DNA from: Ferruginibacter sp.
GTDB taxonomy: Bacteria; Bacteroidota; Bacteroidia; Chitinophagales; Chitinophagaceae
DNA length: 64,000 bases
Direction of reading: 5' to 3'
Assembly: GCF_028288465.1 (NCBI RefSeq)
Contig: NZ_JAQBNR010000068.1
Span: 95,962-159,961, forward strand
Shown: piece by piece, positions 45,689 through 55,204 of the stretch
How the letters are laid out: each line of letters opens with the position of its first letter
How positions within the stretch are numbered: position 1 is the first letter of the stretch
Program-made: the position numbers and the translations under genes
The notes under the pieces: generated by a model
The model's input: only the letters and a program-made list of their open reading frames with translations
Told to the model about the DNA's origin: nothing
Database searches by the model: none

Positions 45689-46867
45689 ATGTTTATTATT
45701 CATCTTGGATTTTCCGGTTTTCCAAAAGGGAATGCTTCGGTACAAAGAGTCCGGTTACATTTTAAAGGATTGAAAGCGGCGGGTATGGCCCCGTTGATTA
45801 TTAATAAAATCAGCCATCATGCTAAAAATACTGAAAAGAGAGTGAATCGTTCGGGAGGTATTCCATATGTAAATACACCGTACTTACTTTATAAGCCAGA
45901 CTCTTTTATAACCAGGAATATTAATAAGGTATCGGGTTATTTCGGTGAGCTTTTGTTCTTTATTAAAAAACGGAAAAAAATAAGTATAGCCATTTTATAT
46001 TCCAATTACTTTTTGGAACTTCCTTATTACTGGTTACTTTCCAAAATATTTGGTTTTAAAATTGTAATACAATATGTAGAATTTTTTTCTGCTATTCCCG
46101 GCAGAAGTTCATTTTTTACTAAAATGAATGACAGTTTTCTTGATCAGCAGTTTCCACGCTATTGTGATGGTGTAATTGCTATAAGCGACTTTTTGGTGCG
46201 CCACGTAAATCAAAAAGCGCCATTATTGCCCTGTATTAAACTCCCGGCCGTCTGTGATTTTAACGAATTCGATAATGTTGAACCATTCAGGATATCAGAT
46301 TCCGAAACATACCTGATGTATTGCGGTTCCATTTATTACCTGGAGGTGATTGAAATGATCATTTCAACTTTTGAATTGCTTAAAAAAAATGAACAATACA
46401 ATGGAAAATTAATTCTGGTTGTATCCGGCGATCACAAGGAAAATCGTGAAAAATTACATTCTTATCTTAAGCACTCACCCTGCGAAACCGATGTTATTCT
46501 TAAGCATGATATAGCCTATAAGGATTTGCTGAGTTTATATAAAGGCGCAGCTGCATTACTTATTCCACTAAGAGATACAGTACAGGACAATGCCCGCTTT
46601 CCTCATAAAATTGGTGAGTATACGGCGTCCAGGAGACCTATAGTGTCAACAAACACAGGTGAGCTGAAGCACTATTTTACAGATGGAATATCTGCTTTAC
46701 TAGCTGATGAATATTCACTAAACTCCTATGCAGAAAAGATTGGGGAAACCATACATTCCCAAACAACGCTGGACGAAATCGGGTTGAAAGGCAATGCAAT
46801 AGGCATGGCTAATTTCAATTATTTGCAGCAGGGTATTGCATTAAAGGAATTTCTTTTAAAATTGTGA
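45689..46867 (+). CDS. GT4-like glycosyltransferase
   Basis: Protein of 392 aa. FIIHLGFSGFPKGNASVQRV at the start, LYSNYFLELPYYWLLSKIFG, a central CDGVIAISDFLVRHV and a late HKIGEYTASRRPIVSTNTGE block identify a GT-B enzyme. The E-Y-T-A-S-x-R-P variant occurs in a GT4 subgroup of surface polysaccharide clusters. Motifs are less clean than in its neighbours, so confidence is lower. It is preceded by a 113 nt gap and followed by 126 nt before another GT4. Confidence 0.78.
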   Translation: MFIIHLGFSGFPKGNASVQRVRLHFKGLKAAGMAPLIINKISHHAKNTEKRVNRSGGIPYVNTPYLLYKPDSFITRNINKVSGYFGELLFFIKKRKKISIAILYSNYFLELPYYWLLSKIFGFKIVIQYVEFFSAIPGRSSFFTKMNDSFLDQQFPRYCDGVIAISDFLVRHVNQKAPLLPCIKLPAVCDFNEFDNVEPFRISDSETYLMYCGSIYYLEVIEMIISTFELLKKNEQYNGKLILVVSGDHKENREKLHSYLKHSPCETDVILKHDIAYKDLLSLYKGAAALLIPLRDTVQDNARFPHKIGEYTASRRPIVSTNTGELKHYFTDGISALLADEYSLNSYAEKIGETIHSQTTLDEIGLKGNAIGMANFNYLQQGIALKEFLLKL

Positions 46868-46993
46868 CTTTTTAAAGATGTTTGTCAATAAATAATTTCT
46901 CTATCTAAATATAATTATTAAGGGGGGCATCAGCCTGGATCCTATAACAAAAAAATAGTCACAACTCCAGAATTATCAGCTCCACGCATTATC

Positions 46994-48241
46994 ATGAAAA
47001 TTTTACAAATAAATAATTGCCATTACCGGAGGGGAGGGGCAGACGTTGTATACCTTAACACGATTGGTTTGCTAAAAGCAAACGGCCAGCAGGTAGTTGA
47101 ATTTTCGCAATTGTCTGATAAGAATGAAGAAACTGAATTTGCAGGTAATTTTGTTGAAACTTATGATGTACTAAATCTTTCTTTTGTTCAAAAAATACAA
47201 CAATCTCCAAGATTGCTGTATTCAGACGAGGCAAGAAAAAAACTGGCAGATCTGATTGAAAAGACCAGGCCCGATATTGCACATATTCACCTTTATAAGG
47301 GAATTCTTACAGTTTCCATCCTTCCTGTGTTAAAAAAGTATAAAATACCTGTGGTGATAACCCTGCACGATTTTAGCTTACTTTGTCCACGCAATCTTTT
47401 ATTGGACGGAGATAATAAAATTTGCGAAAAATGTATTACTTCTTCAACATTTAATTGCATAATTAAACGCTGCAACAGGAAAAATCTTTTTTTTAGTACA
47501 ATGAGTTTTTTGGAGTATAATCTCAACAACAATTTGTATAAGCCCGAAGATTATTTCGATAAAATTATTTCTGTCAGCAAATTTAATTTCAATAAACACC
47601 TTTTAAAAAATAATTTAGCGCCCAAACTGGTGCAGTTATACAATTTTTTCCCGGGAATGCATGCCAACTTGCCTGGAACGGGCAAAGGCAATTACTTTTT
47701 GTTTTTTGGCAGGTTATCCGTAGAGAAAGGTTTAACAACATTGTTCAATGCAGCTAAATTATTGGACAAATCAATTAAAATAAAAGTTGCAGGAACTGGC
47801 CCTATGGAAGAAGAATTGAAGCAACGGCTGTTGACGGAGGATATTTCGAATATCGAAATGTTGGGGTACAAAACCGGAAAGGAACTCGAAACGCTGATAG
47901 CAAATTGTTCTTTCATCATTGTTTCATCTGAGTGTTATGAAAATAACCCAATGACAATCGTGGAAGGTTATTCATATGGGAAACCCGTGATTGGCAGCCG
48001 GGTGGGGGGTATTCCTGAATTAATTGAGCACGGTAAAACCGGCTACCAATATGAAATGGGTAATCATGTAGAGCTGGCTGAGGTAATATCAACTGCAAAT
48101 AATATCACACCGGATTGTTTTGAGGAATTCTCTGTCAATGCAAGACAATTCGCTCAGGATAATTTCTCCGACGAAGTTCATTACGAAAAATTGATGTCCA
48201 TTTACAGATCTGCAACAGTCAGCCAAGCTGCATTAATTTAG
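46994..48241 (+). CDS. Family 4 glycosyltransferase with Cys cluster
   Basis: Protein of 415 aa. It starts KILQINNCHYRRGGADVVYL, a frequent GT4 N-terminus. HDFSLLCPRNLLLDGDNKIC with later EKCITSSTFNC and KRCN forms the Cys-rich knuckle of one GT4 branch. The C-domain has YFLFFGRLSVEKGLTTLFNA, IKVAGTGPMEEEL and YENNPMTIVEGYSYGKPVIG (EX7E-type). Length and motif order are complete, so it is likely active. It sits among acyltransferase and SGNH genes. Donor unknown. Confidence 0.9.
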   Translation: MKILQINNCHYRRGGADVVYLNTIGLLKANGQQVVEFSQLSDKNEETEFAGNFVETYDVLNLSFVQKIQQSPRLLYSDEARKKLADLIEKTRPDIAHIHLYKGILTVSILPVLKKYKIPVVITLHDFSLLCPRNLLLDGDNKICEKCITSSTFNCIIKRCNRKNLFFSTMSFLEYNLNNNLYKPEDYFDKIISVSKFNFNKHLLKNNLAPKLVQLYNFFPGMHANLPGTGKGNYFLFFGRLSVEKGLTTLFNAAKLLDKSIKIKVAGTGPMEEELKQRLLTEDISNIEMLGYKTGKELETLIANCSFIIVSSECYENNPMTIVEGYSYGKPVIGSRVGGIPELIEHGKTGYQYEMGNHVELAEVISTANNITPDCFEEFSVNARQFAQDNFSDEVHYEKLMSIYRSATVSQAALI

Positions 48242-48338
48242 CCAGGCTCCCCCTGTTGGTGAACATATAAAAACTGCTAAAAAGTAATGGTATTGTTTGT
48301 AATGTTCAAAATAATATGCTAAATCCACGACTAAGGAA

Positions 48339-48818
48339 ATGAGTAATAAAAAACTGTATATCAAATTTGCAATCAGAACTTTTTTTGCAAAAAAAATTCA
48401 ATATGCAAGAAATCTGCGGTACAGGATTAAAGGTTACGACGTTCATCCAAGTGTAATTTTCGAAAGAAAGTTACACCTTGACAGACTTTATCCCGCTGGC
48501 ATCCATATAAAAGAAAATTGTTTAATAGCTTCCGGAACCACGATCCTTTCGCACGATCATTGCAAAAGGGTGAACAATCAGCCATTACTGGCTGACACCT
48601 ACATTGGACGAAATTGCTTTATTGCAGTAGGAGCTATCATACTTCCGGGAGTAAAAATTGGCAACGGCGTAATTGTAGGAGCTGGATCTGTAGTTACGAA
48701 AGACGTGCCCGACAATTGTATTGTGGCAGGTAACCCGGCACGGGTTATAAGAGAGGAAATCAGGATGAACAGTGCTGCAGAACTGATGAATTGGTCGATC
48801 GAAAAGGGGTGGTTTTAA
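48339..48818 (+). CDS. Hexapeptide-repeat acyltransferase (WcaB/WcaF-like)
   Basis: Protein of 159 aa. A basic N-terminus is followed by left-handed beta-helix turns, including IKENCLIASGTTILSHDHCK (histidine-bearing catalytic loop), TYIGRNCFIAVGAIILPGVK, IGNGVIVGAGSVV and IVAGNPARVIREE. It is short, comparable to the colanic-acid and serine acetyltransferase-like proteins. Six nucleotides separate it from the SGNH hydrolase gene, suggesting opposite or sequential acyl chemistry on the same glycan. The acyl donor is presumably acetyl-CoA. Confidence 0.83.
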   Translation: MSNKKLYIKFAIRTFFAKKIQYARNLRYRIKGYDVHPSVIFERKLHLDRLYPAGIHIKENCLIASGTTILSHDHCKRVNNQPLLADTYIGRNCFIAVGAIILPGVKIGNGVIVGAGSVVTKDVPDNCIVAGNPARVIREEIRMNSAAELMNWSIEKGWF

Positions 48819-48823
48819 AGTAA

Positions 48824-49555
48824 ATGATGGCGAAATATTTTTTTATCTTTTTTGCGCTATTTGTTTGTGTAGCAGCATCGTTGTCGTTTTTTTTATTTAA
48901 GAGATTTTATACAAGGGAGTTAAGTCTCAGGCTGTCGCCGTTAACGGAAAATCAATCGCTTTCCGTAAAAAAAACTACGTGTTGGTTTTTGGGGGACTCA
49001 AGGATATATCAATGGAATATACCTGATACCATAATACCCGCTGCTAACTATGCTAATTTAGGTGTGAACGCCCAAACTACTGCACAGGTATTATACAGGC
49101 TCGGCCTGCACTTACAGCAGGGAACTCCGGAATTTCTATTTCTGCAAGCCGGAATCAATGATATAAAAGCGATTGGTGTTTTTCCGGAGAAAAAGGACTT
49201 CATTATCGCCGAATGCATTAAAAATATCGAATTGTTAATAGATACGTGCATTAAATGTAATATACATCCTGTATTTTGCACCATCATTCCCCCGGGCGAT
49301 GTTCAGCTATTTCGGAGACCCGTTTGGACCAGCGAAATAAAAGATAAAGTTGCCTATGTCAACAAAATCGTGTCGGATTTTTGTAAATCAAAAAATGTAT
49401 CAATATTTGATACTTATTCCACGTTAAGTGATGGAAAAGGAGTTTTATTGAAACAATACCAGGCAGATGATTTGCATCTAAACCGGGCAGGATATGATAT
49501 GCTTAATCGTGAATTGAAAAGTTTTTTAATCAGAGAAAAAATAGTAATCAAATAA
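48824..49555 (+). CDS. Exported SGNH/GDSL-family hydrolase
   Basis: Protein of 243 aa. A single N-terminal membrane helix (about residues 5-24) is followed by block I WFLGDSRIYQW (GDSR with the nucleophile), block II ANLGVNAQTT, block III LFLQAGINDIKA (G-x-N-D) and block V DDLHLNRAGYDML (D-x-x-H). All four SGNH blocks are intact, so it is probably a functioning esterase or acyltransferase acting outside the cytoplasm. It neighbours a hexapeptide acyltransferase, so it may trim or transfer O-acetyl groups on the polymer. Confidence 0.85.
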   Translation: MMAKYFFIFFALFVCVAASLSFFLFKRFYTRELSLRLSPLTENQSLSVKKTTCWFLGDSRIYQWNIPDTIIPAANYANLGVNAQTTAQVLYRLGLHLQQGTPEFLFLQAGINDIKAIGVFPEKKDFIIAECIKNIELLIDTCIKCNIHPVFCTIIPPGDVQLFRRPVWTSEIKDKVAYVNKIVSDFCKSKNVSIFDTYSTLSDGKGVLLKQYQADDLHLNRAGYDMLNRELKSFLIREKIVIK

Positions 49556-49562
49556 AAGTAGC

Positions 49563-50465
49563 ATGAAAAAAAAAATCTACATCGCCGGATCTGGCGGAAT
49601 GCTTGGCGAGGCATTCTATCATCAATTTAAAGATGAGTATGAAATAAAATGTTCAGATAAAGACGTAAATGAATCCTGGCTCAGTTTTTTAGACTTCAGA
49701 GATTTGAATGCATATAAAAAAGATGTGGCTGATTTTAAACCAGACTATTTGTTTCATTTAGGAGCTTATACTGATTTGGAATTTTGTGAGCAAAATGCAG
49801 AAGATACTTACGCAACTAATACTATGTCTGTTGAAAATGCCGTATATATTGCAAATGCGCACGATATTCCGCTTTTATATATAAGTACTGCGGGCATTTT
49901 CGACGGAGAAAAAGATTTATACGATGATTGGGACCTGCCCAATCCATTGGGGGTATATGCAAGATCGAAGTACATGGGGGAAAGATATGTTGCAGAAAAT
50001 GCAAAGCGATTTTTGGTATGCCGCGCCGGGTGGATGATGGGGGCCGGACCAAAGAAAGACAAGAAATTCATTCAAAAGTTAATGAAACAATTAAAAGACG
50101 GGAAAAAAGAATTATTTATTGTAGATGATAAAGACGGCACACCAACTTACACCCACGACTTTGCCAGGAATGTAAAGGCGCTCATTCAAAATGAATATTG
50201 GGGCTTGTACAATATGGTATGCGGTGGGCAAACAAGCAGGTTGGAGGTAGCCAATGAATTATTGGTGATGCTTAATCTTTCTGAAAAAGTAAAAATTACC
50301 ACTGTAAAGTCAGACTATTTTAAAGAAATATATTTTGCTGAAAGACCTCCATGCGAGCGACTTGTAAACAGGAAGCTGGAACTTAGAAAATTAAACCTGA
50401 TGCAAGACTGGAAAGTAGCTTTAAAACAATATTTGGATAAGTATTACCAAGGCTATTTAGATTAA
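49563..50465 (+). CDS. RmlD-like NAD(P)-dependent sugar-nucleotide reductase (extended SDR)
   Basis: Protein of 300 aa. The dinucleotide motif AGSGGMLGEAF lies at residues 8-18. LFHLGAYTDLEFCEQN and the catalytic Tyr132/Lys136 in GVYARSKYMGE follow the RmlD/extended SDR pattern, with STAGIFDGEKD where most RmlD proteins have STDYVFDG. Classical members reduce dTDP-4-keto-rhamnose. No RmlA, RmlB or RmlC gene is in the window, so either those are elsewhere or it makes another deoxysugar nucleotide. It is followed by a GT4 and by an oxidoreductase. Confidence 0.8.
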   Translation: MKKKIYIAGSGGMLGEAFYHQFKDEYEIKCSDKDVNESWLSFLDFRDLNAYKKDVADFKPDYLFHLGAYTDLEFCEQNAEDTYATNTMSVENAVYIANAHDIPLLYISTAGIFDGEKDLYDDWDLPNPLGVYARSKYMGERYVAENAKRFLVCRAGWMMGAGPKKDKKFIQKLMKQLKDGKKELFIVDDKDGTPTYTHDFARNVKALIQNEYWGLYNMVCGGQTSRLEVANELLVMLNLSEKVKITTVKSDYFKEIYFAERPPCERLVNRKLELRKLNLMQDWKVALKQYLDKYYQGYLD

Positions 50466-50468
50466 CCA

Positions 50469-51584
50469 ATGGAAAAATTAAGAATTGCAGCATTTGGCGG
50501 ATTTAGATCAATTCCTCCTAAAGCTGGTGCAGCTGGTTCAGACAAATTTGCATTTGAACTTTACCCGAGAATAGTTGCAAAAGGGCACTCGCTGCTGGCT
50601 TACAGCAGGATCTATCCGAATGATAAAGACGTCCTTCACTATGAATACGAAGGTGTAAAAATCAAATATTTTAAAACGGTAAAAAAGGCAGGATTTGATA
50701 CTTTGGTTCATTCTGCCAAGGCAACTTTTGATGTTATTTTCCACAATACCGCGGATGTTGTTCATTTGCACAGTGGGGCAAATAGCATTTGGGCCATGTT
50801 TTTAAGGCTTGCAGGAAAAAGAGTTATTGTGAGCCAGTTTGCAATGGACTGGAAGAGAGATAAATGGCCATGGTATGGCAAGCTGTTTTATTTAATTTCC
50901 AATTATCTCACAGCCTATTGTCCCAATGCCGTTGCATTTGATAACGTTTTTACGAAAGAGTATTTTGAAAAAAGGTTCCATCGTAAATATGAATTTATTC
51001 CGTACGGCTCAGAAGTAAAAACGCCCCCTGCCAATATTGATATTCTTAATAAAATAGGTGTTGCCAAAGGAGAATATTTTTTATTTGTAGGAAGATTTAT
51101 TCCAGACAAGGGTTTACATCTTTTAGTAGAAGCTTTTAAAACGCTGCATACGAACAAGAGGCTCGTATTGGTAGGCGGATCACCGAATCCCGGCGAGTAT
51201 GAATCAGCTATTAAAAAGACAGATGACACAAGGATTATTTTTCCTGGATATGTATATGGAGATGACACAAATATTTTGATGAAAAATGCATATGCTTATG
51301 TACAGCCTTCTTTGATAGAAGGTTTGTCTCCCGTTATTCTTACAGTAATGGCACTCGGCACCCCGCTAATTTGTTCCGACATCGTAGAAAACAAATTTAT
51401 TTGTGGCGACAATGCAACTACTTTTATTTCCGGCGAATCCAGCAGTCTTGCACAAAAAATCGAAGAGGCATTAAATAATCCATTGAGTATAGCAGACAAG
51501 GCGGCAGAAGGAGAAAAGGATATAAAAAACCGGTTTAACTGGGATGTTATTACAGACCAATATATTGAATTATTAAAAAAATAA
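50469..51584 (+). CDS. Family 4 glycosyltransferase (WcfA/rhamnosyltransferase-like)
   Basis: Protein of 371 aa. RIAAFGGFRSIPPKAGAAGS with DKFAFELYPRI is a typical N-terminus of GT4 enzymes annotated as rhamnosyl- or galactosyl-type in Bacteroidota. VAKGEYFLFVGRFIPDKGLH and LIEGLSPVILTVMALGTPLI complete the donor site. The second glutamate of the usual EX7E motif is replaced (LTVMALG instead of an E), which is seen in this branch. It starts 3 nt after the RmlD-like gene, so the two may make and use the same sugar. Confidence 0.87.
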   Translation: MEKLRIAAFGGFRSIPPKAGAAGSDKFAFELYPRIVAKGHSLLAYSRIYPNDKDVLHYEYEGVKIKYFKTVKKAGFDTLVHSAKATFDVIFHNTADVVHLHSGANSIWAMFLRLAGKRVIVSQFAMDWKRDKWPWYGKLFYLISNYLTAYCPNAVAFDNVFTKEYFEKRFHRKYEFIPYGSEVKTPPANIDILNKIGVAKGEYFLFVGRFIPDKGLHLLVEAFKTLHTNKRLVLVGGSPNPGEYESAIKKTDDTRIIFPGYVYGDDTNILMKNAYAYVQPSLIEGLSPVILTVMALGTPLICSDIVENKFICGDNATTFISGESSSLAQKIEEALNNPLSIADKAAEGEKDIKNRFNWDVITDQYIELLKK

Positions 51585-51597
51585 AGAAGAAAAAACT

Positions 51598-52608
51598 ATG
51601 CTAAAAGTTGCATTAATAGGAGCAGGTAAAATGGGAATATCGCATCTGTCTATTCTTGGTGGATATGCTAACGCTGATATTGTTGGGGTATGCGATACGT
51701 CTAAAATGGTTACCGATTTTTTAACCAAACATGGCAGATTTAATTGTTTCTCGGATTACAATAAAATGATTGCTGAAACCAAACCGGATGCAGTAGTTGT
51801 GGCTGTACCGACCAAATTTCATTATAGTATCATAAAGGATTTACTGGAAAAGAATATTCATGTTTTTGCAGAAAAGCCTTTTTGTCTCACCTACGAACAG
51901 AGCGAAGAACTAGTAAAGCTTGCTTCAGTAAAAAAACTGGTTAACCAGGTCGGCTATCATAATAAATTCATCGGGACCTTTAAGGAAGTTAAGCGCATTG
52001 CACAAAGTGGTGCCCTGGGTGATATCTATCATTTTATTGGAGAATCTTACGGGCCTGTAGTGGTAAAAAAGAAATCGGATACATGGCGCTCTGATCCTGC
52101 AGAAGGTGGGGGCTGTTTGATGGATTATGCCTCCCATGTAATTGATTTATTAAGTGACATTTTATCCCCGGTGCAAAGCAGCAAGGGAACTTTGTTAAAA
52201 TCGATTTATTCAGGCCAGGTAGAAGATGCAGTATATTCTTTGCTTGAACTGCAATCCGGGCAGTCTGGAGTGCTCTCCGTAAACTGGAGTGACGATACAT
52301 ACCGGAAAATGTCTACGTCAATAACATTGGTTGGCACCAAAGGCAAATTGATCTCTGATGCCAATGAATTAAAATTATTTTTGAAAGATGACAATTCTTT
52401 GAATGGTTACAGCAAAGGTTGGAACGTCAAGTACATTACGGATTTGCAGGAGGGAGTTGACTTTTATTTAAGGGGCGAAGAATATTCGGCACAGCTCGAT
52501 TATTTTATAAAAGCGGCAGAAGGCAAAGTCCCTAATACAATTAACAGTTTTGCCAGTGCAGCAAATACAGACAAAGCCATTTCAATCATTAAAAAAAGTT
52601 CAATTTAA
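51598..52608 (+). CDS. Gfo/Idh/MocA-family oxidoreductase
   Basis: Protein of 336 aa. The Rossmann motif VALIGAGKMGISHLSI lies at residues 4-19, then VGVCDTS, VVAVPTKFHYSII and the signature VFAEKPFCLTYEQSEE (the EKP lysine is conserved). The C-terminal half includes GGGCLMDYASHVIDLL with the histidine expected for substrate binding. Members oxidise or reduce sugar or inositol derivatives, often nucleotide-linked. Six nucleotides ahead of the TIM-barrel-like gene, with which it probably forms a two-step pathway. Substrate unknown. Confidence 0.9.
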   Translation: MLKVALIGAGKMGISHLSILGGYANADIVGVCDTSKMVTDFLTKHGRFNCFSDYNKMIAETKPDAVVVAVPTKFHYSIIKDLLEKNIHVFAEKPFCLTYEQSEELVKLASVKKLVNQVGYHNKFIGTFKEVKRIAQSGALGDIYHFIGESYGPVVVKKKSDTWRSDPAEGGGCLMDYASHVIDLLSDILSPVQSSKGTLLKSIYSGQVEDAVYSLLELQSGQSGVLSVNWSDDTYRKMSTSITLVGTKGKLISDANELKLFLKDDNSLNGYSKGWNVKYITDLQEGVDFYLRGEEYSAQLDYFIKAAEGKVPNTINSFASAANTDKAISIIKKSSI

Positions 52609-52613
52609 ATAAG

Positions 52614-53477
52614 ATGGAAAGAATTCTTTTTGGAGACAATCAGTTTTTTGCTGTTAACCATATTTCGGATGATAAATCAAGGGCTCAGTCAATTAAATTT
52701 AAAGATGATTCGGCCATCATAAAGGTGCTGGATGATGCAAGGGCAGCTGGCATTAACACTTTCATGTGTACTACACATGATCGCATAGGTGCTATTTGCG
52801 ACATCATCAGGGCGGATCCGGAAAAATACAAAGATTTTAAAATTTTTCCATGCATGCCTTATGCACACAAATATGCCAATGCGGTTACGGAACTGGGTAT
52901 AGCCGGAACCCTGAAACAATATGTTCCGGGTAATTTCTTTGGATCGCTGTTTAAGGGCGGAATGGCGTACATAACCAAAGACTTTGAATCAATTATGGAG
53001 TTGATGATTGATGCGGAAATGAAAATGTTTAAGGATATACACACCCCGGTGATTTTTTTACAAAACGTTATAACTGATTTGTTGCTGGGATTAAGGGCCA
53101 CTGATATGCTCGTGGCGTTTCACCATTATATCAGGAAGAAGCACAATGCCGATGCGGGTTTTATAACGATGAATATGCCAAAGTTATTAAAAGCTCTCCA
53201 GGAAGGTGGTGTTGAGAATCCTATCATTTGCACGTCAATCAACAAAGTTGGTTTCCGCATGAGCGGAGGAAAAGAGGTTTACGAAGAAACGCTCAAAAAT
53301 CAAAAAGTAAGGGTGATTGCCATGCAGGTATTGGGAGGTGGTGCCATTCATCCAGGGGAGGCAATTGAATATGTTTGTTCTTTGCCCAATATTGAGTCAA
53401 TATTATTTGGCGCATCATCAAAACCAAATATTGTCAGCACAGCAAATTATATACATCAATTTGACAGCAAGAAGTAA
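52614..53477 (+). CDS. TIM-barrel-like protein of unknown function, distantly aldo/keto-reductase-like
   Basis: Protein of 287 aa not firmly recognised. It opens ERILFGDNQFFAVNHISDD and has alternating beta/alpha segments. The end, PNIESILFGASSKPNIVSTA, resembles the last NADPH-binding turn of aldo/keto reductases (V-x-x-x-I-x-G-A-S-S). The GDNQFF-H start does not match standard reductases, and the catalytic Tyr/Lys/His/Asp tetrad is not clear. It is 6 nt after the Gfo/Idh gene and 3 nt before the FkbH-like gene, so it belongs to this pathway. Function should be treated as unknown. Confidence 0.5.
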   Translation: MERILFGDNQFFAVNHISDDKSRAQSIKFKDDSAIIKVLDDARAAGINTFMCTTHDRIGAICDIIRADPEKYKDFKIFPCMPYAHKYANAVTELGIAGTLKQYVPGNFFGSLFKGGMAYITKDFESIMELMIDAEMKMFKDIHTPVIFLQNVITDLLLGLRATDMLVAFHHYIRKKHNADAGFITMNMPKLLKALQEGGVENPIICTSINKVGFRMSGGKEVYEETLKNQKVRVIAMQVLGGGAIHPGEAIEYVCSLPNIESILFGASSKPNIVSTANYIHQFDSKK

Positions 53478-53479
53478 CT

Positions 53480-55201
53480 ATGCAGACATTTAGCGAATTA
53501 AAAAGAAATTTGAAAAAAGATTTTAGCGGATTTACTAAAATTAAAATTGCCTTGTTGGGTGATTCTGCCACGCAATTCCTGTCACAGGCAGTTCGGGGTG
53601 CAGGTTATGAGGCAGGTTTAAATTTGGATGTGTGGGAGGCGGATTTTAACCAGATTGAAAGGCAGGTATTTGATCCCTCCTCGGAGCTTTATGAATTTAA
53701 TCCGGAAATTATTATCGTATTTTATTCCTCTCACAAGTTGCTTGGGAAATACAATAAGTTGGACCCGGGGCAGCAAAGCAGTTTTGCCGATAAACATCTT
53801 GAGCAGACAGACTCCGTTGTTTCAACTATTAATAATTTACTTAAAACAAAAATTATTTGGTTCAACTACACAGAAATAGACGATTCTGTTTTTGGAAGTT
53901 TGGCCAACAGAATTGTTTCATCCTTTCTATACCAGTTAAGAAAACTTAATTATGAGTTAATGTTATATAGTGCCAGACAGGTGAACTTCTATTGCTGTGA
54001 TTTATCCTCTGTTCAAAACCAATTCGGAAAAACTAATTTTTTCCAACCGTCTGTATACATCAACACTGAAATGGTTTTGAGCATCGATATCTTGCCTGAA
54101 GTTGCATACAAAACCGTTTCATTAATAGCATCTATGTATGGGAAAATTAAAAAATGCCTTGTACTGGATTTAGATAATACGCTGTGGGGTGGGGTGATTG
54201 GCGATGATGGACTTGAAAACATTCAGATAGGCGGCCTGGGGATTGGTAAAGCTTTCACTGAATTTCAGTATTGGATTAAAAAATTAAAACAGAGAGGGAT
54301 TATTTTGGCTGTATGCAGCAAAAATACTGAATCAATTGCAAAAGAACCTTTTGAAAAGCACCCTGATATGGTTTTGCGTCTTGAAGACATCGCCGTGTTT
54401 ATCGCCAACTGGGAAAATAAGGCGGATAATATTCGTCAGATTCAACACATACTCAATATTGGTTTTGATTCAATGGTTTTTTTAGATGATAATCCTTTTG
54501 AAAGAAATATTGTAAGGGAAAATGTTCCTGGAATATATGTTCCGGAACTGCCGGAAGATCCTGCCGATTACCTTGAATTTCTTTATCCTTTAAATTTATT
54601 TGAAACAATTTCATTTTCAAATGAGGATGCTGAACGTACCAAACTATATCAGGTGGAAGCACAGCGCGCAGTTCTGAAGAAAAACTTTACTAACGAGGAT
54701 GAATTCTTACGCAGTCTCAATATGCAATCTCTGGTAGAGCCTTTCAACAAGTTTAATACTCCAAGAGTAGCACAATTATCACAACGCTCTAATCAATTCA
54801 ATTTAAGAACGGTAAGATATACGGAGGCTGACATTGAACTACTTTGGTCAGAAGAAGGGTGTTTTACCTTTACTTTTACCCTGGAAGATAAATTTGGTGA
54901 CAATGGGATGATTTGTGTAATAATTCTGAAAAAGGAAGACAACGATACACTATTTATAGATACCTGGTTTATGAGTTGCCGGGTTTTAAAAAGAGGTATG
55001 GAAAATTTTGTGCTTAATACCATTGCAAATTTTGCAAAAGAGAAAGGGTATACCTATTTGAAAGGGGAATATTTGCCAACCGCCAAAAACGAAATGGTAA
55101 AAACACACTATGAAATGCTTGATTTTGAAAAAGCGGGCGACACCTGGCTACTGAATGTAGTTAATTATACAAATAGAAATTGTTACATAAAAACAAAATA
55201 A
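53480..55201 (+). CDS. FkbH-like HAD-IIIC protein (putative glyceryl/acyl-carrier-protein loading enzyme)
   Basis: Protein of 573 aa with three parts. An N-terminal SGNH-like domain (about 20-215, IKIALLGDSATQFL) precedes a HAD domain with DLDNTLWGG (230-238; nucleophile D230), CSKN (279-282, conserved Cys279) and FLDDNPFER (334-342), then a GNAT-like C-terminal domain (about 420-570, QLSQRSNQFNLRT). FkbH enzymes dephosphorylate 1,3-bisphosphoglycerate and load the glyceryl group on an acyl carrier protein through a cysteine. A carrier-protein gene begins 3 nt after it. In polysaccharide loci the product may be another hydroxyacyl group. Confidence 0.88.
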   Translation: MQTFSELKRNLKKDFSGFTKIKIALLGDSATQFLSQAVRGAGYEAGLNLDVWEADFNQIERQVFDPSSELYEFNPEIIIVFYSSHKLLGKYNKLDPGQQSSFADKHLEQTDSVVSTINNLLKTKIIWFNYTEIDDSVFGSLANRIVSSFLYQLRKLNYELMLYSARQVNFYCCDLSSVQNQFGKTNFFQPSVYINTEMVLSIDILPEVAYKTVSLIASMYGKIKKCLVLDLDNTLWGGVIGDDGLENIQIGGLGIGKAFTEFQYWIKKLKQRGIILAVCSKNTESIAKEPFEKHPDMVLRLEDIAVFIANWENKADNIRQIQHILNIGFDSMVFLDDNPFERNIVRENVPGIYVPELPEDPADYLEFLYPLNLFETISFSNEDAERTKLYQVEAQRAVLKKNFTNEDEFLRSLNMQSLVEPFNKFNTPRVAQLSQRSNQFNLRTVRYTEADIELLWSEEGCFTFTFTLEDKFGDNGMICVIILKKEDNDTLFIDTWFMSCRVLKRGMENFVLNTIANFAKEKGYTYLKGEYLPTAKNEMVKTHYEMLDFEKAGDTWLLNVVNYTNRNCYIKTK

Positions 55202-55204
55202 AAT

